A DNA stretch of 6,979 nucleotides from positions 1-6,979 of the forward strand of contig JAITDQ010000333.1 of NCBI GenBank assembly GCA_031282485.1. Reading direction: 5' to 3'. The position numbers were made by a program, and so were the translations under genes. Shown in pieces: positions 1-5,690 of the stretch; the first letter of the stretch is position 1, and every line of letters begins with the position of its first letter. The notes beneath the pieces were generated by a model, which saw only the letters and a list, made by a program, of their open reading frames with translations, was not told the DNA's origin and made no database searches. The DNA is from Tannerella sp. (GTDB lineage Bacteria; Bacteroidota; Bacteroidia; Bacteroidales; Tannerellaceae).

Positions 1-23
1 CCTGTTATTAAAGCGTAATTCAT
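1..23 (-). CDS. Start of a gene running off the left edge, possibly a short-chain dehydrogenase/reductase
   Basis: Only the first seven codons and two bases of an eighth are present, reading MNYALIT followed by GG-, which must encode Gly. A start of the form Met-x-x-Ala-Leu-Ile-Thr-Gly is typical of short-chain dehydrogenases, whose first beta strand runs into the TGxxxGxG NAD(P)-binding loop. The reading is supported by a candidate Bacteroidota promoter on the same strand at 79-86, about 55 nt upstream. An earlier ATG at about 56 (minus) opens a frame that stops after 11 codons, so it is not the start. With so few residues the family call is a guess; that a minus-strand gene begins here is somewhat safer. 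Confidence 0.4.
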
Positions 24-78
24 ACGATAGTTATTAATTGTTTTAATGTACGCATATACGTTTCCTTTTATGGAGGTG

Positions 79-86
79 CAAAAATA
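79..86 (-). promoter_or_regulatory. Candidate -7 box (TATTTTTG) for the left-edge gene
   Basis: On the minus strand these bases read TATTTTTG, a full match to the Bacteroidota -7 consensus TAnnTTTG. The bases at the expected -33 position (107-110) read TGTG on the minus strand, only a partial match to TTTG. It points at the gene beginning at 23 and would give a leader of roughly 50 nt. The AT-rich context makes chance matches possible. Confidence 0.4.
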
Positions 87-189
87 CGAAAAAAAACCAA
101 ACTACACACATCATAGTTAGAAAATAATGGTTAGCGGTTAATTGTTATATACTCAAGTTTCCCACCTTAATGCTTGTATTTGTAAGCGG

Positions 190-300
190 TCAGACAAAAC
201 GCATCTAGCTCAGTTCACCGACAAAGCGCTGAATGGCGTCATCCAATTTTTTAACGGTTCGTTCCGAAGGCTTGCGCAGGCCGGAAGCGTAATGAAACAT
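190..300 (-). pseudogene. Decayed C-terminal remnant of a helix-turn-helix antitoxin-like protein
   Basis: The minus strand from 300 reads MFHYASGLRKPSERTV and continues KKLDDAIQRFVGELS up to a TAG at 207-205. The same frame then gives MRFV and a TGA at 192-190. The pattern Tyr-x-Ser-Gly-x-Arg/Lys-Lys-Pro-Ser followed by an amphipathic helix resembles the second half of XRE-type HTH domains, in particular the C-terminal domain of Bacteroidetes HicB-like antitoxins, which to my recollection often end in a short basic-aromatic tail such as RFV. The recognisable part starts abruptly: two codons upstream of the ATG the frame meets TAA, and no N-terminal half is visible in the next 200 nt in any frame I checked. 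The internal TAG is one base from a Glu codon. I infer a truncated gene that later gained a nonsense mutation. A real 31-residue peptide is a less likely alternative. No toxin gene lies beside it. Confidence 0.45.
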
Positions 301-443
301 ATGTTACTGTATTAAAAACAATTATAACCTCAGAGTATAGAAACAGAAAATAAATTCAACCGGAAAGCTATGCCTTGAACAACTTTTTACAGCGCTTGTC
401 GCGGAAATGGAGGGGGGCGGGTAAAAGAAATGTTTGTTTTCGT

Positions 444-474
444 TTTGGATTACTCGGGACTTCGATTATCTTTG
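444..474 (+). promoter_or_regulatory. Bacteroidota-type promoter of the aminotransferase gene
   Basis: TTTG at 444-447 and TATCTTTG at 467-474 are separated by 19 nt, matching both elements and the spacing of the main sigma factor (sigma-ABfr) promoter known from Bacteroides (TTTG, 19-21 nt, TAnnTTTG). Transcription should start close to 480, giving a leader of about 25 nt before the ATG at 505. A purine-rich stretch (aaaaagagatagatag) just before the ATG may help ribosome binding. This is the best-formed promoter in the window. Confidence 0.75.
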
Positions 475-504
475 CATGCTTATTTTAAAAAAAGAGATAG
501 ATAG

Positions 505-1827
505 ATGAAAAATACACCTGTTGATTATCAGATTGCTAAGAGTATTATAGGGAGTTGTGGGCTTAATGATTTCGGGAAAGCGACTATTCGTGAGGTGGTT
601 GCGATATCCGGCCGGCTGGAAGAAGAAACGGGCACGGAATTTATCCACATGGAAATGGGGGTGCCGGGACTAAAGCCGGCTCAGGTAGGTGTCGACGCCG
701 AAATAAAGGCTTTGCAAAACGGGATAGCGGCTGTTTATCCCAATATCAACGGCCTGCAGGATCTGAAGAACGAAGCGTCCCGCTTTATAAAAGCTTTTAT
801 TAATACGGATATCTCGCCTGAACATTGCGTGCCGGTGACCGGGTCTATGCAAGGGACTTATGCCTCATTCCTGACTTGCGGACAGTGCGACGCGAAAAAA
901 GATACGATCTTGTTCATTGACCCCGGATTTCCCGTGCAGAAACAGCAAATAACGGTGATGGGTTACAGGTACGAATCGTTCGATGTGTATGAATACCGGG
1001 GGGAAAAACTGCGCGGCGTGCTTGAGGATTATTTGTCCAAAGGCAATATCGCAGCGATGGTATATTCGAATCCGAATAATCCCGCATGGTTCTGCCTGAC
1101 GGAAAGCGAACTGAAGACGATAGGCGATGTCGCTACGAAATATGATACGATTGTAATTGAAGACCTTGCTTATTTTGCAATGGATTTCAGAAAAAATCTC
1201 GGAATACCGTTCCAGCCTCCTTACCAGCCAAGCGTATCGCATTATACCGACTGTTACATACTTCAGATTTCCGGTTCGAAAGCGTTCAGTTATGCAGGAC
1301 AGCGCATCGCGGTCACGGCTATATCCGACAGGTTGTACGACCGCGTTTACGCCGGCCTGACAGACCGCTACGGAGGAGGCACATTCGGTACCGTATATAT
1401 TCACCGTGTACTTTACGCCCTGTCATCCGGCACCGGCCACTCCGCTCAGTATGCCTTGGCCGCAATGTTCAAAGCCGCGTCGGACGGCACGTTCGATTTT
1501 GTAGATGAAATTAAGGAATACGGCCGACGTGCGGCCAGATTAAAAGAGATATTCGTGAAACATGGGTTTCGTATCGTTTACGACCATGATCTTGACGAAC
1601 CTGTCGCCGACGGATTCTATTTCACCGTTGCATATCCCGGCATGACGGGCGGAGAACTGATGGAAGAACTGATCTATTACGGCATAAGCGCCATATCACT
1701 CAGCACGACCGGCAGTCAACAACAGGGTCTTCGCGCATGTACATCCTTTATTAAGCCGAATCAGTATGATTTGCTTGATGAGAGACTGGCTCTGTTCAAA
1801 AAAAATAATCCGCGGGAAGGAGGATGA
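505..1827 (+). CDS. PLP-dependent class I/II aminotransferase
   Basis: This 440-residue fold-type I aminotransferase is expected to transfer an amino group between an amino acid and a 2-oxo acid in the cytoplasm. The core landmarks are in order: a glycine loop for the cofactor phosphate (TGSMQGTY, about 112-119), the SNPNNPAW motif (188-195) whose Asn contacts the PLP ring oxygen, Asp220 in IEDLAYF for the pyridine nitrogen, the Schiff-base lysine K259 in SGSKAFSYAGQR, the phosphate-binding Arg267, and a C-terminal Arg410 (GLRACTSF) in the place of the substrate carboxylate-binding Arg. Family length is about 390-440, so it looks complete. The ATG at 505 fits the promoter at 444-474 with a short leader. 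The closest relatives I know are Bacteroidales proteins labelled only as pyridoxal phosphate-dependent aminotransferases; the substrate cannot be read from sequence. The yqgE gene follows after 121 nt on the same strand. Confidence 0.9.
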   Translation: MKNTPVDYQIAKSIIGSCGLNDFGKATIREVVAISGRLEEETGTEFIHMEMGVPGLKPAQVGVDAEIKALQNGIAAVYPNINGLQDLKNEASRFIKAFINTDISPEHCVPVTGSMQGTYASFLTCGQCDAKKDTILFIDPGFPVQKQQITVMGYRYESFDVYEYRGEKLRGVLEDYLSKGNIAAMVYSNPNNPAWFCLTESELKTIGDVATKYDTIVIEDLAYFAMDFRKNLGIPFQPPYQPSVSHYTDCYILQISGSKAFSYAGQRIAVTAISDRLYDRVYAGLTDRYGGGTFGTVYIHRVLYALSSGTGHSAQYALAAMFKAASDGTFDFVDEIKEYGRRAARLKEIFVKHGFRIVYDHDLDEPVADGFYFTVAYPGMTGGELMEELIYYGISAISLSTTGSQQQGLRACTSFIKPNQYDLLDERLALFKKNNPREGG

Positions 1828-1891
1828 ACCGACAATCGTCTTATAAATTATAAATTATTTATCCCTTAAATAGTTAAAAATCCAAATTCTC

Positions 1892-1921
1892 TTGTTTATA
1901 TCCTGATAAAGGCATACATTG
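1892..1921 (+). promoter_or_regulatory. Weak candidate promoter upstream of yqgE
   Basis: CTTG at 1891-1894 and TACATTG at 1915-1921 have a 20-nt spacing, but each element departs from the consensus: the -33 has C for T and the -7 lacks one T. It lies in the AT-rich 121-nt gap after the aminotransferase gene. Read-through from the promoter at 444-474 is an equally good explanation for yqgE expression, since no clear terminator separates the genes. Confidence 0.2.
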
Positions 1922-1948
1922 TCGCCTCTTTTGAAAAAAAACAGGACA

Positions 1949-2542
1949 ATGGCTCAATATAAGGACATATTCAAAATAAGGCATAACGATATGCAGCCGG
2001 GAAAGGGTAAAATTCTTATCTCGGAACCTTTTCTGCAGGATGTGTTTTTCCAGCGTTCCGTAGTGTTGCTTGTTGAACACAATACGCACGGATCGATGGG
2101 GTTCGTCTTGAATAAAAGGACAGATCTTCTGCTAAATGATTTTTTCGAAGGATTTGACGACGCGCTTCATCTACCGGTTTATCTCGGCGGGCCTGTATTA
2201 GGCGACCGTTTGTTTTTCATTCATTCATTGGGGGATGTCATTCCGGACAGTGTCCTGATTAGTGACAATCTTTATTTTGACGGTGATTTTAACGCATTAA
2301 AACAGTATATGTTGGGCGGCCATCCGGTCGGCGGGAAGATAAAATTCTTCCTCGGATATTCCGGTTGGACTGAAAACCAGCTTTACGGCGAGATAAAACA
2401 GGACGCTTGGCTTGTCAGCCGGTCTTCAAACCGCAACATCATGCTTGCGGAAGGCGAATCGTTCTGGAAACATTCCGTCGAATCCGTCGGAGGCTCGTAC
2501 CTGACATGGATCAACTACCCCAAAGACCCGTTACTGAACTGA
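1949..2542 (+). CDS. yqgE: YqgE/AlgH family protein (DUF179)
   Basis: With the ATG at 1949 the product is 197 residues, close to the usual 180-200 of this family. Signature segments are GKILISEPFLQD (20-31), the RSVVLLVEHNTHGSMGFVLNK stretch (36-56), YLGGPVLGDRLFFIHS (78-93) and KFFLGYSGWTENQL near 132-145, followed by the Gly-Glu-Ile and Ala-Trp-Leu-Val segment at 147-156. It is a cytoplasmic single-domain protein whose biochemical role is not settled; AlgH in Pseudomonas was linked to alginate regulation, but DNA binding was not shown by its structure. A longer reading from a TTG at 1919 adds ten residues (MSPLLKKNRT) that do not look like the family; the ATG has a purine-rich AGGA six bases upstream and is preferred. 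The gene converges with the acetyltransferase gene, 27 nt apart. Confidence 0.9.
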   Translation: MAQYKDIFKIRHNDMQPGKGKILISEPFLQDVFFQRSVVLLVEHNTHGSMGFVLNKRTDLLLNDFFEGFDDALHLPVYLGGPVLGDRLFFIHSLGDVIPDSVLISDNLYFDGDFNALKQYMLGGHPVGGKIKFFLGYSGWTENQLYGEIKQDAWLVSRSSNRNIMLAEGESFWKHSVESVGGSYLTWINYPKDPLLN

Positions 2543-2569
2543 CGGGAAGCGCCTCCTCTCGCGAAAGCA

Positions 2570-3094
2570 TCAATTCAGGACGGTTATCAAATTGACTAAA
2601 AGCACATCCTTATACCCCTCATCTGTTTGTTGCCAGTCGGGCAGGATGCCGGCTTTCTTAAACCCGCAACGGGCAAAGAGCCGTTTGCTCGGCTCGTTAT
2701 CAACCGGTATATACGCATATAACTGATGCAGTTTCAGAAAGGAAAAGGCATATTTACAAAACAGAGACAGGGCATTGCCGGCCAGCCCTTTGTTCTGGTG
2801 GTCACGGTCAATCATTATGCCGACGGCGGCGCGGCGGTGATGCGGGTCAAAATCGTATAAATCGACTGTTCCGACAGCTTCCCCGGCCGGTGCGGCTTCT
2901 ATCACCAGCCGAAGCTGCTTCGATTCATACAAATCTTTCGATGAAGACAGATATTGTTTAAGGTCATAACGCGAATAAGGAATAAGCGTACAGCCAAACG
3001 ACCATAATGCCGTATCATTTTCCCACCTGTATAAAATATCTAAGTCTTCCGGCTCCGGAGCTCTAAGTTTTATATTTTTATATTCCAACAACAT
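2570..3094 (-). CDS. GNAT family N-acetyltransferase
   Basis: The 174-residue product is a single GNAT domain that uses acetyl-CoA to acetylate an amine. It starts with the beta-1 pattern IKLRAPEPEDL (8-18) typical of the RimJ/RimL/SpeG branch. Motif A is VGIMIDRDHQNKGLAG (91-106), with the pyrophosphate-binding Q-x-x-G-x-A/G turn at Q100-G106. Motif B has N133 and the LFARCGFKKAG segment (139-149). An upstream ATG at 3127 would add 11 residues (MPYFCEIIHVK), but that stretch contains a perfect TAnnTTTG box (3121-3114) and lies outside the conserved domain, so I place the start at 3094. The substrate is unknown; polyamines, ribosomal proteins and small amines are all possible in this branch. 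It follows recR on the same strand, with a 42-nt gap that holds its own candidate promoter. Confidence 0.85.
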   Translation of the reverse strand: MLLEYKNIKLRAPEPEDLDILYRWENDTALWSFGCTLIPYSRYDLKQYLSSSKDLYESKQLRLVIEAAPAGEAVGTVDLYDFDPHHRRAAVGIMIDRDHQNKGLAGNALSLFCKYAFSFLKLHQLYAYIPVDNEPSKRLFARCGFKKAGILPDWQQTDEGYKDVLLVNLITVLN

Positions 3095-3113
3095 CTTTAC
3101 ATGTATTATTTCA

Positions 3114-3121
3114 CAAAAGTA
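3114..3121 (-). promoter_or_regulatory. Candidate -7 box (TACTTTTG) for the acetyltransferase gene
   Basis: On the minus strand the bases read TACTTTTG, a perfect TAnnTTTG. It lies just past the recR stop (3137) and about 20 nt before the ATG at 3094, so transcripts would have a leader of 10-15 nt. I found no good TTTG at the -33 position (about 3141-3146). The box argues for the shorter protein start, because it would otherwise sit inside the coding region. Confidence 0.45.
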
Positions 3122-3136
3122 CGGCACGTATAAATT

Positions 3137-3760
3137 TCAGGTCTTTATTGAATCGTTGAAGCAGACGCGGTTTATAATGGAGCGGCCGAGGGTCACCTCG
3201 TCGGCATATTCGATCTCGTCGCCGATGGATATTCCACGTGCAATGACGCTTACGGTAACATGGTACGGTTCGAGTTTGCGATACAGGAAAAAATTCGTCG
3301 TATCGCCTTCCATGGTTGTACGCAACGCCAAAATAACTTCTTTCACATTTCCCGAAGCCACCCGTTCAACCAGGCTGTTTATTTCCAAGTCTGCCGGCCC
3401 TATCCCGTCGACGGGAGAGATGATGCCCCCCAGCACATGGTAAACGCCATGGAACTGAGCCGTATTTTCTACCGCCATGACCTCTTTCACATTCTCCACA
3501 ACACAAACCGTCGAATGATCGCGGCCGGGACTATCACAAATACTGCATAAATCCGAATCGCATATATTGTGACATACACGACAGTAATTGACGTCCCGGC
3601 GAAGGGCAAGCAATGACGACGACAACCGTTCGGCATACTCCCGGTCGCGGCGCAGGATATAAAGCGCCAGACGCAAAGCCGTTTTGCGCCCCACACCCGG
3701 AAGCGCAGCCAGTTCATTCACCGCATTTTCCAGTAATATGGAAGGATATTGTTGATTCAT
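3137..3760 (-). CDS. recR: Recombination mediator protein RecR
   Basis: RecR works with RecO (and RecF) to load RecA on single-stranded DNA at gaps during recombinational repair, as a ring-shaped tetramer. The 207-residue product is close to the family's usual 200. A helix-hairpin-helix lies at about 17-36 ([20 protein letters not shown]). The C4 zinc finger is formed by C60, C63, C72 and C75 (CRVC and CSIC), with an extra Cys at 67. The Toprim domain starts at [14 protein letters not shown] (85-98) and includes [16 protein letters not shown] (107-122) and the [13 protein letters not shown] segment (148-160). The start at 3760 lies 9 nt after the rfbB stop, which suggests translation from the same mRNA. 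All expected domains are intact. Confidence 0.96.
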   Translation of the reverse strand: MNQQYPSILLENAVNELAALPGVGRKTALRLALYILRRDREYAERLSSSLLALRRDVNYCRVCHNICDSDLCSICDSPGRDHSTVCVVENVKEVMAVENTAQFHGVYHVLGGIISPVDGIGPADLEINSLVERVASGNVKEVILALRTTMEGDTTNFFLYRKLEPYHVTVSVIARGISIGDEIEYADEVTLGRSIINRVCFNDSIKT

Positions 3761-3769
3761 CCGAAGTTC

Positions 3770-4918
3770 CTACTTTAGTTCGCGGCCGGCATACATCCGC
3801 CCGTAATAATTTATGTAATCCCCCTCGACGACCTGCTCTACCCACGACTGATTATCCAGATACCACTGCACGGTTTTCACAATACCCGTTTCAAAATCGG
3901 TATCGGGTTTCCATCCGAGTTCGTTTGTTATCTTTGCCGGGTCAATTGCATACCGCAGGTCATGTCCGAGACGATCTTTTACAAACGTTATAAGATCGTC
4001 GTTAATCCAGTCCACCGTCAATTGTCCGTCCGCATCGGTCACCTGCTTTTTAAGGCACCGGCGATATTCGGGCTGTTGCGTCATGATCCGGCGGATTGTT
4101 TTTATGATCGTTTGCACGATCTGTATGTTCCGGCGTTCGTTATGACCGCCGACATTGTATATCTCTCCCGCCCGTCCGTTATTTATAACCATGTCGATCG
4201 CCCTGCAATGGTCTTCCACATAAAGCCAGTCCCGGACGTTTGACCCGTCGCCATACACAGGCAACGTTTTTCCTTCAAGTATATTTTTTATTATCAACGG
4301 GATAAGCTTCTCCGGGAAATGATACGGCCCATAATTATTCGAACATCGCGTGATCGTGACCGGCATTTTATACGTTTCACCGTACGCTTTCACAAACAAA
4401 TCCGCGCTTGTCTTCGATGCACTGTAAGGGCTGCGCGGGTCAAGGGGCGTCGTTTCCGTAAAATATCCGGTCGGGCCGAGGCTTCCATAGACTTCGTCCG
4501 TCGATACCTGATGGAAACGGACATCTTCCCGCCACACGGGATAGCCCGCTTCATCCTTGCCGGTCACCCATTTTTTACGGGCGGCGTCAAGCAGGTTTTG
4601 CGTACCCAGTATATTTGTAATGAGGAACAGTTGCGGATTTTCAATACTGCGATCCACATGACTTTCGGCGGCAAAGTTCACGACATAATTAAAATCATAT
4701 TTCCCGAACAGCTCTTCTGCCAGTTCGCGGTCGCAGATATCGCCTTTAACAAACAGGCAACGCACGTTATCTATCTCATTTTCTATCGAGGCAAGATTTC
4801 CCGCGTAAGTTAAAGCATCAAGCACGACGATTTTTATATCGGAATAAGCGTTCAGCATGTATTTCACAAAATTAGCGCCAATAAACCCGGCGCCACCGGT
4901 AACCAAATATGTTTTCAT
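3770..4918 (-). CDS. rfbB: dTDP-glucose 4,6-dehydratase
   Basis: This enzyme converts dTDP-glucose to dTDP-4-dehydro-6-deoxyglucose using bound NAD+, the second step of dTDP-L-rhamnose synthesis, in the cytoplasm. The 382-residue extended SDR protein has the nucleotide-binding loop TGGAGFIGANF (7-17), the FAAESHVDRSI segment (82-92), the catalytic Thr-Asp-Glu at 140-142 (STDEVYG), the YSASK pair Tyr165/Lys169, RCSNNYGPYHFPEKLIP (191-207) and GDGSNVRDWLYVEDH (223-237). It is somewhat longer than the approximately 350-360 residues of proteobacterial RfbB; the extra part lies at about 280-312 (from RRIMTQQPEYRRCLKK through VDWINDDLI) and is, as I recall, usual in Bacteroidetes homologues. Its ATG directly abuts the rfbC stop (TAG then ATG), a sign of coupled translation. 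The alternative symbol is rmlB. Confidence 0.95.
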   Translation of the reverse strand: MKTYLVTGGAGFIGANFVKYMLNAYSDIKIVVLDALTYAGNLASIENEIDNVRCLFVKGDICDRELAEELFGKYDFNYVVNFAAESHVDRSIENPQLFLITNILGTQNLLDAARKKWVTGKDEAGYPVWREDVRFHQVSTDEVYGSLGPTGYFTETTPLDPRSPYSASKTSADLFVKAYGETYKMPVTITRCSNNYGPYHFPEKLIPLIIKNILEGKTLPVYGDGSNVRDWLYVEDHCRAIDMVINNGRAGEIYNVGGHNERRNIQIVQTIIKTIRRIMTQQPEYRRCLKKQVTDADGQLTVDWINDDLITFVKDRLGHDLRYAIDPAKITNELGWKPDTDFETGIVKTVQWYLDNQSWVEQVVEGDYINYYGRMYAGRELK

Positions 4919-5482
4919 CTATACATTATATATAAAGTTATTTTCCGCATCACGCAACAGCGGAGCGTTCCTGTCTTTCTCCGAGGTATTCACTCTGCTT
5001 CCGGGAAGAATATGCCGGTCAACGCCAATCGCAGGGTCATTAAAGCGTATTGCGCGTTCGTACGCAGGCGCGTAAGGGTTATCCACCTTATACGTGAATA
5101 CGGCCGTTTCGCTCATCACATAAAAACCGTGAGCAAAGCCCCCGGGTATAAACAGCTGCCGTTTGTTTTCGCCCGACAGTTCCACGGCGACATACTTCCC
5201 GAACGCCGGCGAACCTTTACGGATATCGACCGCTATATCAAAAACTTTTCCGCAAATCACGCGCACAAGTTTTGCCTGGGCGTAAGGAGCCAACTGATAA
5301 TGAAGTCCGCGCAACACGCCCTGCGCGGAACAGGATTCATTATCCTGCATGAAATGAACCTTACCTATATGCTGTTCAAACTCCGGTTCTTTATATGTTT
5401 CCATAAAATAACCCCGCAGGTCGCCGAACACTTTTGGTTCAATGATCCAAACGCCGGGTATTTCCGTTTCCTTATAAATCAT
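4919..5482 (-). CDS. rfbC: dTDP-4-dehydrorhamnose 3,5-epimerase
   Basis: RfbC (RmlC) epimerises C3 and C5 of dTDP-4-dehydro-6-deoxyglucose, the step after RfbB. The 187-residue cupin protein matches the family length of about 180-190. Family markers are FGDLRGYFMETY (19-30), QDNESCSAQGVLRGLHYQ (46-63) with the catalytic base His61, Lys71, the PGGFAHGF segment (113-120), the candidate general acid Tyr131 in FTYKVDN, and Asp170 near SEKDRNAP, in the place of the Asp that pairs with the catalytic His. One oddity is VDRHI at 154-158, where the family usually has Ile-Asp-Trp-Pro; the CGG Arg codon is one base from TGG Trp. It is the first gene of the rfbC-rfbB-recR operon and has a promoter at 5505-5536. 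RfbA and RfbD are not in the window. Confidence 0.94.
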   Translation of the reverse strand: MIYKETEIPGVWIIEPKVFGDLRGYFMETYKEPEFEQHIGKVHFMQDNESCSAQGVLRGLHYQLAPYAQAKLVRVICGKVFDIAVDIRKGSPAFGKYVAVELSGENKRQLFIPGGFAHGFYVMSETAVFTYKVDNPYAPAYERAIRFNDPAIGVDRHILPGSRVNTSEKDRNAPLLRDAENNFIYNV

Positions 5483-5504
5483 AACATTCTTTTATTTCGG
5501 GTAG

Positions 5505-5536
5505 CAAAGAAAGCGTTTTTTAGCGAGACACGCAAA
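5505..5536 (-). promoter_or_regulatory. Candidate promoter of the rfbC-rfbB-recR operon
   Basis: On the minus strand a perfect -33 TTTG (5536-5533) is followed after 20 nt by TTTCTTTG (5512-5505), which differs from the -7 consensus TAnnTTTG only at its second base. Transcription would start near 5499, giving a leader of about 17 nt before the rfbC ATG. No other promoter candidate on this strand before recR looks better. Confidence 0.5.
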
Positions 5537-5651
5537 AGAAATCGGCGAAAGGCGCAATCTTTTTTTGAGGCGCTTCCTTATATGTATGTGGGAAAGGGTA
5601 GGAAACTTAAATAATTTCATGCATTTCGTTTTTTATTCAAACAAGATTGTT

Positions 5652-5659
5652 TATCTTTG
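5652..5659 (+). promoter_or_regulatory. -7 box (TATCTTTG) for the Rpn-family gene
   Basis: TATCTTTG is a perfect TAnnTTTG and is identical to the -7 box of the aminotransferase promoter at 467-474. The -33 region is only a run of T (5629-5634), 19 nt upstream, rather than a clear TTTG. The expected start near 5665 leaves a leader of about 25 nt before the ATG at 5691. Confidence 0.55.
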
Positions 5660-5690
5660 GCGCATGTTCAACATTAAAATCAAATGAATC

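Larger units (their letters stand above)
24..504. other. Intergenic stretch without an intact gene
   Basis: No intact reading frame of convincing length lies here. The stretch holds the left-edge promoter (79-86), the HTH relic (190-300) and the aminotransferase promoter (444-474). The segment at 301-440 is AT-rich apart from a G-rich patch near 408-421, and I see no tRNA, no repeat array and no riboswitch-like structure in it. Confidence 0.6.

Noticed and set aside
200..225. The string atctagctcagttc resembles the D-arm of a tRNA.
   Set aside because: No matching acceptor stem, anticodon arm or TTC loop lies at the right distances; the bases fit the HTH relic on the other strand.
865..1404. 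A 179-codon open frame antisense to the aminotransferase gene.
   Set aside because: It lies wholly over the conserved catalytic part of the aminotransferase and shows no motif of its own.
1843..1862. ATAAAT / ATTTAT inverted repeat after the aminotransferase gene as a terminator.
   Set aside because: The stem is six A-T pairs only with no following T tract; such matches are expected by chance in AT-rich DNA.
2527..2546. Inverted repeat CCCGT / ACGGG around the yqgE stop codon, as a shared terminator of the convergent genes.
   Set aside because: The stem has only five pairs with a 10-nt loop and no T tract follows on either strand.
2545..5577. GGAAGCGCCTC at 2545-2555 and its reverse complement at 5567-5577, as possible ends of a mobile element around the minus-strand genes.
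   Set aside because: An 11-base match is expected by chance several times in a window of this size, no target duplication is seen, and the interval holds ordinary housekeeping genes.
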